DNA of 64,000 nt, from the NCBI RefSeq assembly GCF_032854445.1, contig NC_088299.1, positions 7,354,324 through 7,418,323 of the forward strand. The letters are read 5' to 3'. Shown one piece after another: positions 11,607 to 24,600 of this stretch (its first letter is position 1; each line of letters opens with the position of its first letter). Source of the DNA: Liolophura sinensis (taxonomy: Eukaryota > Mollusca > Polyplacophora > Chitonida > Chitonidae). The position numbers and the translations under genes are program-made. The notes beneath the pieces were generated by a model. That model ran no database searches and was not told the origin of the DNA. It saw only the letters and a list, made by a program, of their open reading frames with translations.

Positions 11607-11931
11607 GCACATGTAATTCATGACATCACTTGTAATTCATGACATCACATGTAACTCATGACAGCACTTGTATCTCTTGACATCACTTGTAATTCATGAC
11701 ATCACTTGTAATTCATGACATCACTTGTAGTTCATGACATCACATGTAATTCATGACATCACGTAACTCATGACATCACTTGTAATTCATGGCATCACAT
11801 GTAACTCATGACATCACTTGTAATTCATGACATCACTTGTAATTCATGACATGTAACTCATTACATCACTTATAACTCATGACATCACTTGTAACTCATG
11901 ACATCACTTGTAATTCATGACATCACTTGAT
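11607..11931 (+). repeat. Tandem repeat of about 19 bp (tgacatcacttgtaattca)
   Basis: About 17 head-to-tail units alternate cttgtaattca, catgtaactca and cttgtagttca variants, with a few units shortened (for example at 11761 and 11850). It has no coding potential. Confidence 0.95.
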
Positions 11932-12344
11932 GTAGCACAGTGCAAAGCGTTGCCAGACATGGTAAAGGGCTATGATTGACTTTGAGCAATGGTTTGTTCC
12001 ACCCAATTCACCCATAAATCTAACTGCCTTTGTGTGTTAAGTGGAATAGTTTTGAATACTGCATAAAATACCAGTCATATATAAATAAATAAATAGATCA
12101 CAGTCTCAGTCCCCGATGTGTCAGCCCTCCTACCCCATACTCCCTGTCTGAATTCATACCATAACTCTGTACATACAGTTTTGGATATGGTTTGCATTGA
12201 GATGGATGGGATTCTTATTTATGTTCAATCATGATTATTATAAATACTGATTAGCCACATGCACCTGTGTCTTTCCTGTGTTAGATTTGTCATAGAGCTT
12301 TTTGTCAACACTCCTCACACACAACACACACCTCTTTCTGAGAA

Positions 12345-12695
12345 TGGAGGCCTTCCTGGCTGACATGGCTGAGGTGGTTCACCTGCCAGCACGGAGCAAT
12401 GACCATGCAGTCCTTTTTATATTCAGCTCTGTATTATTAGTTTATATAAAATACTGAACCATTTTATGAAAGGAATGCTCTTGTACTCTAGGGTTAAATC
12501 ATCAGGGCAGACCCTAGTGGGTTCAAGGGTTAGCTCCCTGCAACTCTCAGGCCCTTGTCTTAGGAGGTCGTGTTCAAATCTGTTCTTACTGCTTTCACTG
12601 TGGCGTTGAGGAATTTTGAGGGAAAATTTCTGAGTATGGCATTAAACACCAATCTGAATGAAATATACATATATAAACAAATAAATACCACTACT
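12345..12695 (+). mobile_element. Degenerate SINE-like fragments
   Basis: An A-box-like 'gctgaggtggttcacctgcc' with 'gcaatgacc' (12367-12400) resembles the family A head. A B-box-like gtgttcaaatctg (12569-12581) and a tail 'tctgagtatggcattaaacaccaat' (12629-12653, split here by wording only) with aaacaaataaata follow. Probably two overlapping old insertions. Confidence 0.45.
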
Positions 12696-13145
12696 GGGCT
12701 TAATAGTTTACTAGTCTAATATATCCAACTGTGGATAGTTTAGTATTAGATCTTTTTGCAACATGTTATTTGCTGACAGAGAAAATGTGGCAGCTGTGTT
12801 TAATGTGGGGCAGTGTGCGTGCTTCAGGCTTGCTTCTGTTAGGTTCAGTGAGGTATGAAAATTATAAGCATTCCAGTGACATTGCAGGAATGTCATTGAC
12901 TTAATGCAGAACTGTTGCCTGATAACTTAACACACAGACAGACAAATTTGTCAACAACTCATATGAACTCTGGTATGCGAAAACTTAATATGACCACATT
13001 TTACTGCTCTTTGCATTGTGCCTTTAAGCTTTACACCATAGCAGTCCATCAGGCGATATAATGACTGTGTTTATGCGAAATGAAAGTGCCTTACATGATT
13101 GTGCAGGGTATGCCCAAAGATCAAAATTGTCATATTTTTATTATA

Positions 13146-13370
13146 CCGTAATTCCTCAACCGTTTCGCACATGAATGAGCAACATTCAATGCAATTTTGT
13201 GTATATTTATAGTTAGATTTTGATACATCGGTTGGATTGCCCAGTTTCATGGCTTCACAGAAAGTATAATTTTATCAGTCTACACACAGGAATGCCTTCA
13301 GAATGAGCTTGAATTAACCCCTTGCGAATTAACCCCTTGCGAACATGTGAAAGGGTTGCGGAATTATAGG
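13146..13370 (-). mobile_element. TA-target MITE, copy 1 (diverged)
   Basis: Terminal inverted repeats: ccgtaattcctcaaccgttt at the left and its diverged complement ending gttgcggaattatagg at the right, with TA before the left end. The inside carries the family's 'ggcttcacagaaagtataat' block. A 16-bp internal duplication of aattaaccccttgcg is private to this copy. Confidence 0.75.
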
Positions 13371-14065
13371 AGTATTAATTGTCAAGTATCCTGCATGCAA
13401 GGAGGATGTGAAACTGTTGGAAGGTTATCTTGTCTGGGTTCTTGCAGTGACACAAGATGGCTGCTGGCTAGATCATATTCTGTCAGTTGTAGACCAAGGA
13501 CATGCAGTAATTATGATAGTTTGTACCCGACTTCACTGACAGCTGGTGACCTATTTGTAACAGCCGTCGCACACAAAACTCCCATTGACATGACAGAGAT
13601 TATACTGTAGGCAGGAAATGAGGAAAGGAATTTGGTGCATTAGTACCAAATCAAGATCTCCATTGTGTTTCATTACCTGCAGACACCATTAGTATCAGTT
13701 GCAAAATTGTTAGTGGCTGAATACAATGCGTTTTACTTGGTATTATTAAGGAGTGTCATTGAATGGCCTGACCCATGAGGTTTGCCTTTTTTTTTAACTC
13801 CATTGTTGCAACCGCTATGGGCTATACATATAGCTTTTTTCTGGTCCGTCCTCTGTCCAGTCTTTTGGCCATATCATTGGCCAAAGTTCATGCACACAAT
13901 GTCTATGGATGGAAATATTCTAAATACTGCAGATTTGGTGGATTTGTACCTTAATGAAGAATTATATTTCTGTCCAGTTAACCTTTTTAACCAAAAAAGC
14001 TATGGGTGAAATTTATCTCAGGCTTAGTATGCAAACATCACCAAACATGTACAGAGCTAGGGGTA

Positions 14066-14285
14066 CTGTAAGTCTTCAACCTTTTCACATGTTTACAAGG
14101 TTTTCATTCAAGCATCTTCTGAAGTCATTCTTTCAGAAGTCATTATCTTCTGAAAATTATACCTTTTGTGAAGCCCTGAATCTGGCCAATTCAACCAATG
14201 AAGTGTCTACAAAATCAACTTAAAACTGTGCATAATTTGCACTGATGGTAACTCTTTCATATGAGTAAAGGTTGAAGAATTAGGG
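14066..14285 (+). mobile_element. TA-target MITE, copy 2
   Basis: Left end ctgtaagtcttcaacctttt, right end aggttgaagaattaggg, internal gtgaagccctgaatctggcc. TA precedes the left end. The length of 220 bp is typical of this family. Confidence 0.8.
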
Positions 14286-14587
14286 TGTTTCAAATTCTTC
14301 ATACATTTAATTGAAGCATATTAATTAATTTAACAGCATGTAATCCATTCAAATCTTGTTAAGGTTTTTCCATTAATTTCAGTAATTACTTTAACAAAAA
14401 GTAATTAAATAAGTAGGTAAATTAATTTAATTAAATTTAATTAAAAGTAGTTAAATAAAACTATACATACCTGTATTGATTTTCAGCTTTTTATTAGCCA
14501 GGTTACAAATAAATGGTGGGTTCTAGAGAGTGAGATTGATGACTCCCCTAAGATTTTTAAGGTCTGCTATATTACGTTGAACCCCAA

Positions 14588-15690
14588 GCATACCTACATG
14601 TACATACATACATTGTACATATATACATGTACATACATGCATTGTACATACATACATTGTACATACATCCATGTACATACATACATTGTACATACATACA
14701 TTGTACATATATACATGTACATACATACATTGTACATACATACATGTACATACATATATTGTACATACATACATGTACATACATACATTGTACATACACA
14801 CATTGTACATATATACATGTACATACATACATTGTACATACATACATTGTACATACGTACATGTACATACATACATGTACATACATACATATACATACGT
14901 ACATTGTACATATATACATTGTACATACATACATGTACATACATACATGTACATACGTACATTGTACATACATACATGTACATACATACATGTACATACG
15001 TACATTGTACATACATACATGTACATACATACATGTACATACGTACATTGTACATACATACATGTACATACATACATGTACATACGTACATTGTACATAC
15101 ATACATGTACATACGTACATTGTACATACATACATTGTACATACCTACATTGTACATACGTACATTGTACATACATACATGTACATACGTACATTGTACA
15201 TACATACATTGTACATACCTACATTGTACATACATACATGTACATACATACATGTACATACGTACATTGTACATACATACATGTACATACCTACATTGTA
15301 CATACATACATTGTACATACCTACATTGTACATACTTACATGTACATACGTACATGTACATACGTACATTGTACATACATACATGTACATACGTACATTG
15401 TACATACATACATTGTACATACCTACATTGTACATACCTACATTGTACATACATACATGTACATACATACATGTACATACGTACATTGTACATACATACA
15501 TTGTACATACCTACATTGTACATACCTACATTGTACATACATACATGTACATACATACATGTACATACGTACATTGTACATACATACATGTACATACATA
15601 CATTGTACATACATACATTGTACATACCTACATTGTACATACATACATGTACATACATACATGTACATACGTACATTGTACATATATACA
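14588..15690. repeat. 1.1-kb array of TACA/TGTA simple repeats
   Basis: The array mixes acatacatacattgtac and acatacatacatgtac units with single-base variants (acgtac, acctac). Because no unit contains a stop in most frames, very long open frames appear on both strands. They are compositional artefacts, not genes. The local self-complementarity (tgtaca, catg) should allow many hairpins. Confidence 0.98.
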
Positions 15691-15900
15691 TTTAGTAACA
15701 AGCAGCATGGGAGGAAATGGTTTCTTTTTAATACTGATGCCTTTTGTTGGTGTATTGTACATATGATTATGTACATGTATATTATAACTGTAGTATTCCT
15801 GGCTGTAGTTCAGCCTTCATAAACAGATTAATTATTGCATGTGTGTTTGATTTCTAATACCAAAACCCAGTGTGTATGCGTTTCATGTTTTCTTCTATCA

Positions 15901-16127
15901 GGGGCCTCAGGGGGCTCAGTTGATTAGTCTGTCATTTGGAGCCTCTCATCAATGCGGTCGCTGTGAGTTCAAGTCCAGCTCATGCTGACTTCCTCTCCGA
16001 GCGTAAGTGGGAAAATCTGTCAACAACCTGCAGAAGGTTGTGGGTTTCCTCCCTCCATAATGCTGTATAAGTGAAATAGTCTTGAGTACGGCATAAAACA
16101 CCAATCAAATAAATAAATAAATAAATA
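15901..16127 (+). mobile_element. Nearly full-length SINE family A
   Basis: Head: ggggctcagttgattagtct (A-box-like) and gctgtgagttcaagtcc (B-box-like, 15960-15976). Body: gctgacttcctctccg and ggttgtgggtttcctccctcc. Tail: 'gtgaaatagtcttgagtacgg', cataaaacaccaat and (AAAT)n. Flanks ttcttctatca (15890-15900) and ttcttctacca (16128-16138) match in 10 of 11 positions, a slightly decayed target-site duplication. Confidence 0.9.
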
Positions 16128-16299
16128 TTCTTCTACCATTAAAGACAGCAAGAAGGTGTAAAAATTAATGAATGTAAGTTAATGACAGCATCAGACTGAG
16201 ACTGTTATGTGTCTAATATGGCTTGTATTTTGTCTTGAGTCTTTCCACAAATTATTGACTCTTCTTACTTTATAATGCTTTTAATAGGTATTTGCTAAA

Positions 16300-16431
16300 A
16301 CCAAACTTTCTCCTCCTCTCACTGTTTCTGGGGCCATGGTGACAATATGTGGTCAAAGATGTTTGTGTGGCAGTTAGCGCAGTGTAGCAGTATCTTCTTT
16401 TTGTCTTCTAGTATGCTGTGCATTTCACTAT
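16300..16431 (+). mobile_element. SINE family C body leading into the minisatellite
   Basis: It contains tctcctcctctcactgtttc, tggggccatggtgacaat, gtggcagttagcgcagtg and tcttctagtatgctgtgc, in family C order. The next expected block, 'cggtggtttactccaggcac', is the unit that is tandemly repeated immediately downstream. Confidence 0.65.
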
Positions 16432-16893
16432 CAGGTGAAGGTGAAGGTCGGTGGTTTACTCCAGGCACTCCAAGGCCTCCACCAACACTGTGCATCAGGT
16501 GAAGGTCGGTGGTTTACTCCAGGCACTCGGAGGCCTCCACCAACACTGTGCATCAGGTGAAGGTCGGTGGTTTACTCCAGGCACTCCGAGGCCTCCACCA
16601 ACACTGTGCATCAGGTGAAGGTCGGTGGTTTACTCCAGGCACTCCAAGGCCTCCACCAACACTGTGCATCAGGTGAAGGTCGGTGGTTTACTCCAGGCAC
16701 TCCAAGGCCTCCACCAACACTGTGCATCAGGTGAAGGTCGGTGGTTTACTCCAGGCACTCCAAGGCCTCCACCAACACTGTGCATCAGGTGAAGGTCGGT
16801 GGTTTACTCCAGGCACTCCAAGGCCTCCACCAACACTGTGCATCAGGTGAAGGTCGGTGGTTTACTCCAGGCACTCCGAGGCCTCCACCAACA
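16432..16893 (+). repeat. 58-bp minisatellite, 8 copies
   Basis: The unit holds gtgaaggtcggtggtttact, ccaggcactccaaggcctcc and accaacactgtgcatcag in tandem. The copies are almost identical and differ only at ccaagg, cggagg or ccgagg. The high identity implies recent amplification or homogenisation. It is not coding. Confidence 0.97.
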
Positions 16894-16967
16894 CAGCTTA
16901 CCAATGTTACGCTTTTCAATGTATATTTTCTTGATGAACTTATAACATTAAGAGAGCTTCATGAAAC

Positions 16968-17231
16968 TGGGCCCTAGTGGTTAGGATGCTAGTGCAGCAC
17001 AATGACCCAGAAGCCTCTCATCAACGCAGTGGCTGTGAATTGAATTTCAGCTCATGCTGACTTCCTCTACAGTGGTATGTACATAGAAAGGTGTGTCAGC
17101 CTACAGGTTGTCATATGTTTCCCCTGTGTTTTGCTTGGTTTCTTCCCACCATATTGCTGGCCACTGTGAAATAAGCAAAATATTTTTGAGTAAAACGCCA
17201 ATCAAATAAATAAACAATTAAATAAATAAAT
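16968..17231 (+). mobile_element. SINE family A copy
   Basis: Head-like tagtggttaggatgctagtg with gcacaatgacccagaagcc, B-box region diverged (gaattgaatttcagctc), then cttggtttcttcccaccata, 'tatttttgagtaaaacgcca' and an (AAAT)n tail. Older than the copy at 15901. Confidence 0.8.
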
Positions 17232-17831
17232 TACTCACCTTGCCCAAATTCATGTTTTTTTTTTTGGAATAGTAAGGTTGGTATTTGAAAGATTTCCACC
17301 AGTCTCTTGCTGTAAAGAATGACTGCATGGTTTTGATATGAGCTGGATTTGCAGTAATGTAGGTCAAGGAGTAAACATTGGTTACTTCTCAGTGGTTCTC
17401 GCAAGTCCAGACACAGTGCTGTTCAAGTTTCAATGTAAAGCTCTGGAGATTTCCCACAAATCTTCTTCTGTACATATATACATGTTTATGCAATAATACA
17501 AAAAATAAAAAAAAACCCTTCTAAAAGACAATAAAAAAAACAACATATTAACAAAACAGACTCATGAAAAACAAGTGAATATCCTTTAATGTGTATAGGA
17601 TCTGAGAATAGAGAATGAATATAGCTCAAGGCCTAGTTCATGTGAATTTTTGCTTCTTGTGATTCAGCCGCTATGGTTCAGAGGAGTGTTTTCTAGCACA
17701 GACAAACAAGTGCGCCTACACAGAAAATCAACAAATTGGAAAATAGGAACAAGTGTAACAGCTTTTTGTGTTGTTATTCTGTCTGTAGGATTACATTTTT
17801 TTAAAATTAAATTATATGTTTAAAATTATAG

Positions 17832-17957
17832 TGATAAAATTATACTTTTTTGTGAAGCCCTGAAATTGTTGTTTTGTCTCCAAAATCATATTAAAAATGT
17901 TCATAAATTGCAATGAAAGTTGCTCTTTCATATGTAAAAAGGTTGAGGAATGATTGT
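17832..17957 (+). mobile_element. TA-target MITE, copy 3 (5' truncated)
   Basis: Contains tatacttttttgtgaagccc, ttgtctccaaaatcatatta and the right end 'aaaaggttgaggaatgattg'. The left inverted repeat is missing. Confidence 0.6.
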
Positions 17958-17995
17958 AAATATGGCTAGAGTGTGGAAGATGAGGATAATTATGT

Positions 17996-18135
17996 GTTGA
18001 TGTTGATGGGATGGTAAGGTTGTATATCTGTTACAGTGCTGTTGATGTTGATGGGATGGTAAGGTTATATATCTGTTACAGTACTGTTGATGGGATGGTT
18101 GTATATCTGTTACAGTGCTGTTGATGGGATGGTTT
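17996..18135 (+). repeat. Short tandem repeat of about 40-55 bp (3-4 units)
   Basis: Units contain gttgatgggatgg, tatatctgttacag and tactgttgat, with the gap between them varying because gttgat is duplicated in some units. Confidence 0.85.
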
Positions 18136-18209
18136 TATATGTACAACCACAGTGTATATAAATGTATGTGTAGTAAAAGATAATTTGGCCCTGGACTATG
18201 AACTTGTAA

Positions 18210-18425
18210 ATTCTCCACTCTGACAGCATGATGGAGCCTTGGGTGCAATAAGCAGTCTACAACTCTTGTGCTGTTGTCAGCACAGTTTGAAGTTCTTTGA
18301 AAAGCCCTACTTGTCCTGCACCAGTGTGGTGTGCAAGTCTGTACAAAACGTGCAAATCTTCACGTGTAACTTGCCAATGATTGATATCACGTTTCCTTCA
18401 CTTGTAAAACTGATTGTCATCTTAC
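18210..18425 (+). mobile_element. Diverged SINE family C copy
   Basis: Contains tggagccttgggtgcaataa, cctacttgtcctgcaccagt, gtgtggtgtgcaagtctgta and cgtgtaacttgccaatgatt, in family C order but with many changes. It lies about 230 bp upstream of the zinc-finger exon. Confidence 0.45.
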
Positions 18426-18653
18426 TGCATATGTGAAAAATTATAAACAATAATTAGTATATAAACTAATTGTTTAATCAAAAAATGAAATAATAGCATA
18501 ACAAAATGTTATTTTTTTTGTAGATACAACAGTTGGTGAAAACGTATTATATGCGTACTAAAACTGACCTTGAGAGCAAGTAAGTCAAGGTAAATGCTAT
18601 AGGTTTAAATTTTTATAAATCTATAAGTCTCTTTTTTTTTTGTGTGTTTACAG

Positions 18654-21600
18654 TGGCGACGACCACATGCAACCTTCCAAGATGACGAGAAAACAGAACT
18701 TGCCGTTGTTGAAGTGTAACCGTTGTGATTTCTCCACCAAGAACCGCTACATCTACATGCGACATAAGAACAGATGCTCTCGGGTTGATATACCTGGTTT
18801 GCGGAAAAACTACAAGGCTGCAGTGGCTGCGTTAGAGAAAAACAATCCACCAGGCGCCGAAGGAGATGAAAAATTGGATGTATCCCAGGATGACAGTTAT
18901 GTTGACATGGAGGAGTCTGTCAGAGAAGAGGAGGAGTCTGTTGCCATGGAAACAAGTGGTAAAAGTGATGATATGGCAGTTGAAGATGAAACACTAGAGG
19001 ATGCCAAACAGCAAAAGGCAACTACGAGCAAAATGCCCAAAATCAAGCTGAAGTTTGGTGGCCGCTCCCAGACTGTTCGTAGCCAGACGGTTAGTCGTGG
19101 TCAGCCCAAGCGTAATTACAGCTGTGAGGAATGCAACTTCAAAACGACCAAGTCCAAAGTCTACCTGTACCACCTTATAAACAAACATAGTGCATCATTC
19201 AACATTTTCCCCTGCACAATGTGTGATTACGGCTGCAGATGGAAACACAAACTGCTGCGTCATATGAAAATGGTGCATCACTGTACTCCAAACAGCGATG
19301 ATGTCAAGGCCGAAGTTGTACGCTCCCCAACCAAGAAATCCCCTGAAGGTGGTAAAAATACTTCCCGTGTTGCCGTACCATCTAGCAGCAAACAACCCCC
19401 TGCCAAGAAAGCTGTGGCGATGAAAAGATTGTACAAGAAGCAAGTTCCGTTGACTATTAAGTTGGGTGATAAAACTGCAGCATTGGAGTACATTTTAGAC
19501 CTGAGCAAAAAGGAAAGCAGTCCTCATTTTAAGTGTAAGCTGTGCCTGTACAGCAGTACGATGAAGGCCCGAGTATTCAACCATGTCATGGCTTGCCACA
19601 TCAATGCAAAACAGTTCCAATGCAAGCTTTGCAATTTTACCACAACCAAGAAGACGGACTTCTATGCACACAAGGCGAGACATGGCAGCCAGATCTTCAG
19701 TTGTCCAGACTGTGCCTACACAACGGCCTTCAAACCGAACTTTGACCGTCACATGATCAACCATCAGAGGCAGTTCCGCTTCAAGTGCGTGTTTTGCTCA
19801 TACACATCCGACCACGAGGGGGCGTTGAAACGACATGTGATGTACAGCCATCCTGACAGTCAGCAAGAGACACAGGTCTCGTTAAGTGCTTCCATCAAAG
19901 ATTTACCTGTCAAGGATGTCTCTGATGATGACGATGACAACATGGCTGATGATGATGATGATGATGATGAGCAATTTGAGCTCCTTCCTGGGTTCAAGCG
20001 TTGTGAATATTGCGGGTTCTTGGGCATGTCTGATGAAGAGCTGGAGGAGCATGTGTCATCTCACAAACGAACGGCTTTCTACCCCTGCCAGATCTGTAAG
20101 CTCCGATATAAACGCTCGGGAGATTTAAACCGACACATGAAACTTAAACATGACTTAAGGCTGAAGGATTTCATAAGGAGACAAGGAACGGAGTATCAGA
20201 TAGAGATATCTGTCTCTGGAGAAATCACTGTGCCCAGTACGACAGGAGCTAAACCCAAGGTCGTGAAAGGAAACAACAGTTTTCCAGATATGAATGACAA
20301 TGCTTTCAGTGTACAAGACGAGGATGACAATGAAATTCAGTTTCGATCTCCAACTGAGGATCAGCCATTAGACCTGTCTATGTCATCTCCAGAGAAAACT
20401 CCCTCTAAAGCAGGGGTGGATCCAGAGAATCTGCAGTGTCCTGACTGCGCTTATGTGGCAAAGTGGCCCAGCGACTTGAGGAGACATAGTGTGGTGCATA
20501 CCGTTGAGAAGAGGTTCAAGTGTAAGTACTGTCAAAGGAAATACAAGTATGCTGGGGACTTGAATGTTCATCTTCGCCGGGATCACAAAGTAGAACCAGA
20601 CTCTACGAAAGTGGAAAAGCCGATGCCGTCTCCCAAACGTAAACCAGGAATGTTTAAATGTCCGACCTGCCCTTACGCTTCTCCATTCAGATCTGAAGTG
20701 GAGCGTCATGCAAGAAGCCACACAGAGTCTAAACCTCACAACTGTATTCTCTGTGAGTATCAGTCCCACTGGAAGGGAGATGTGAAGCGGCACATTCAAA
20801 AGCATCATCCTGAAGTACTGGAGAGCACCGTGCCTGTTGAAGAGTTCATAGAAACTTTCATTGAGGGTGAAACAAGCTCTGACAAGAAAGTATCGCCCAA
20901 CTCAAAGAAGACCCCAGTGGCTGCTAAAGAGACTTCTCCAGTGACAAACTCTCCTCAGACAGAGGCTGATGGACAGGACACTGATGATTCATCCAAAGAG
21001 CAGATCTTCAAGTGTAAATATTGCGAGTTTTTTGCCACTGCTCCATCAAAGCTGAAAGCCCATGTGATTACTCACGTCAACCTGAAGCAGTGGAAGTGTC
21101 CAGTGTGCCCTAGAAGGTCGAACTGGAAGTGGGATGTTAGAAAACACATAATTAAGGATCATCCTAAACATGTTGGCAGTGAGGTGATCATGTTGACAGA
21201 GGAAGAAGCCAAGGCCACAATTCAGGATTACATTTCAAAGTCTACGATGCCAAAGCGTGAAAACCATCTGGACAACATGAACATAGCCGAGGCTCAGGAT
21301 GAGCTGAAGTTCCCATACAGATGCTCTGCGTGTGGATACAACTCTGCATATCGGTGGGAGGTGAGCAAACACATCCGCATGAACCATCCTGGCCAGAACT
21401 GCTCGGTGCTTGTAGCCTTCAGTACGGTAGATGAAAACGCTGCCAATGTCAGTCCAGCAAAAGAGCCTTCTCCCAAAATGGAACTGAAGAAAATGCTGAA
21501 ACAGCCAACATTGAAGCAGACAACCCTGAAACGACACCTGATGCAAGAAGATGATGGTATGTCCGAAAATGGTAGGAAGAGGACCCGATCTAAGAAAGCA

Positions 21601-24600
21601 GATGAAGACTTAGAAACCAGGCCCTTTATGTGCGGAGAATGTGGAAAACGCTGCTCCAGCAATGGAGATGTCAAGAAACACTATCACTACATTCACCCGG
21701 AAAAAGAAATACAAGTGATTTTCCTTGGGAATAATCCTTCAACAACACCAGAACCTTCCAGTCCATCGCAATCCAAAAGTGGGAAGAGACCGAGCTATCA
21801 GGCTCGCTACAGCAACCCTAAGCTACTGGGTTATATCAAGCCTTTCAAGTGCTCAGTGTGCCACCGAAGGTCCAACTGGAAATGGGACATCAATAAGCAC
21901 ATGCGAGAAAGTCATGTTGGAGTGCCTTCTCACCTGATTATCTTGTCTGAAGAAGAGGCCAGAGCCACTTTGCCATCCTATGTTCCACCAACTCAACAAC
22001 AGTCATTACAGAGAGCCAAGCTTGCTCAACAGGCATCTTCTGGGAGCCAGGATAGAAATGTAGCGATCTCCAAAGCCCAAGCATCTGAGAGTCCTTCACC
22101 ATCAAAACAACAGGTATACCGCAACTTGAAGCAATTTAAATGCTCGCTGTGTACTTACAGATCAGACTGGAGGAGTGATACGCTTCGGCACATTAAAAAC
22201 AAACATGGCCGCACACGTGCCGTCGTGCTCACTCTGGATCCAGACCAAGCCAGAGCCACCATTGGTCAGTATCTGGTTAAGCGAAAACCGGACCGGAGGT
22301 CTCTTTTCTCCAAATCGTCGAGCCACATCCAACATCCACAGACTAGAAGATCGTCCACAGAAAGTAGTTCTTCGTTCTCCAGGAATGAGGGTGTCAGGAG
22401 ACCTCCTCCTCCCCCGTCACCCAAAGGACGCATCTGGAAGTGTGGCAAGTGCAGCTATAGCCACAGAGAGAGACGACAGGTTTGCCTTCATCTCAAGACT
22501 CACAAGCTCAGGCCTTTCAATTGCAAAGTCTGTGGTCATGCTTCAAATTACAGAAGCGCTCTGTATCGCCATCTGAGAACGAAACACAATAGTAATGATT
22601 TCAGCCTGTGCCACATGATGATGAAGTATGCAAAGGAAGGAGCCAATGGTGTGGAGGAGCTGGCTGAAGAAGACATGACTATGGAAGAGCTGGAAGAACT
22701 TGAAGCGGAAAAAGATGCAGAATTGGAGGAAGATGAGATGGATGAACTGGAGGAGAAAAGCCAGACTGAGGGCAAGAGAGCCTTCCATTGTAAACTATGT
22801 AACTTTCAGACCACTTGGAGGTCATGCGTGATCCGTCATCTCAGAGAACGACACAAGAGTACAGATTTTACTCTGTGTGGCATCAAAACCATAGAACTCT
22901 CAGCAGTGAGGAAGAAAGGGAGGAAGAAGTACAACTGTGTGAAATGCCCGTACCAGACAGAGAAACCTGGACTGTTGAAGTTTCATATGACCTACCACAA
23001 ACCCCAGCCAGGCAACCGATACAAATGCAAGTATTGTCCTTACTACGTTTGTGCGAAGCGCCTTCTTCATCAGCATCTGAGGATTCATGCAGCAGCCGCT
23101 GGGAAGCTTACTTTAGGTGAGACCAAACTGGCAACCATTACACCGAAACGATACCACTGTGAGAAGTGTCCCTTCAAGACTGGAAGCAAAAACGACATTT
23201 TGTACCACAAACAGTTCCATCGGCCAAGACCAAGTGCTGGATTCAAGTGTGATTTCTGTGATTACTGGGTCACTCACCGTCGTCTTCTAAAGCAGCATTA
23301 CCGGATGCATAAAGCTGCAGAGACCCCTGTGACTCCGGTCAAGCAAAGTCTCTCGCAATCTGTCATCGCTCCATCACCATGCAAATCTGAGGCAACTGAT
23401 GTCAGCTGGTTTTACAACTCAGTGGATGCCGCTTCTATCAAACAGCAAGTCATCTCCTCCAAAATAACCCGTAGTTTGCCAGCGCCTGGCCAGTCCCCAG
23501 TGAAACAGACCAGCAGCCCAGCTGGTTATGTTGTGAGGAACGGAGTGTTTAGGAAACTTCACCACTGCCGTTACTGTCCTTATGTAAATATGAGAGGAAG
23601 AAATCTCCGTCTTCACGAAAAGATGCATGGCTGGCGACTGTCGGAGAAGGTTCTGTTCCAGTGCACTCAGTGTAATTACATGGTAGGCAGCAAAGGCCTT
23701 TTGTCTCATCACATGAAGGTACACAACAAGGGGTATGGCATGGACCCTACTGATAACACTACTGCAGAACTAGAGAATCTGGAAGGGGTACATGTGGAAG
23801 GAGATGAAAACAGTGACAGAAGTTCAGAAGTCTCAGATCAGCAGCACGACAACCGGATGGACACTCTCCTGGAGATAGCCCGCTTCAAGAAATATGCCTG
23901 CGAGAAATGTCCATATGCCAGCGCCAAGAGGAACCATTTTGAAAGACATCTGGAGCTGCACGGAAGCAAGCAAAGATACCTCTGCGACTTTTGTGATTAC
24001 AGCGTGCCCTCCAACAATCTACTGTCGCAGCACCAGAAACTGCATCTCCTCCCGAACCAGAATCTCCTGGCAGTCCAGTCGGTCAGCAATCTGCAGCATC
24101 TTCCCGAGATCACCGCTGATGTTGCCGTGGCATCGTTCTTGTCTGCGTATAACCCTGAAAAGGAGAAGACAATCAGCGTGACGCATGATCACATGGAACT
24201 GTATGAGAACAACCCAGATCCTCCTGAGGAGCCCAAGAAGCTGTATCGCTGCGATCGCTGCCCATACGCCAATGTGAGAAGAGACCACATACTGGCACAT
24301 CTCAAGTTCCACATGATCCGCAGTGAGCTAGCTTGTCAGTACTGTGACTACAGCGTCAGTAAATCCCATCTTCTCACACAGCACATCAAGGTCCACTTCA
24401 GTCCCCTGCCAGAGTTTTCTGAATGGCTGGTTCAAAGCGGCATCAAGGATAGGGATAGGGGAGAAGCTTCAGCTGCTGTAGGCAAGGCAGAGGATTCTGA
24501 CACCAAAGAGGACACCAGAGTAGATGTCAAGACTGAATCTGACACGGCCAAAGGGTCTGATAAGAAGACAAGTGAAGACAAGATGGAAGGCTATAGTAAA

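Noticed and set aside
13347-13610. 87-codon plus-strand frame with cysteines
   Set aside because: It begins inside MITE copy 1, has no splice signals and no recognisable cysteine framework.
14523-15822. Open frames of 190-380 codons on both strands
   Set aside because: They consist only of MYVCT- or TYIHC-type repeats from the TACA/TGTA array and have no non-repetitive part, start context or splice signals.
19195-24312. Many 60-140 codon frames inside the zinc-finger exon
   Set aside because: They are shadows of the finger-coding frame on other frames and strands.
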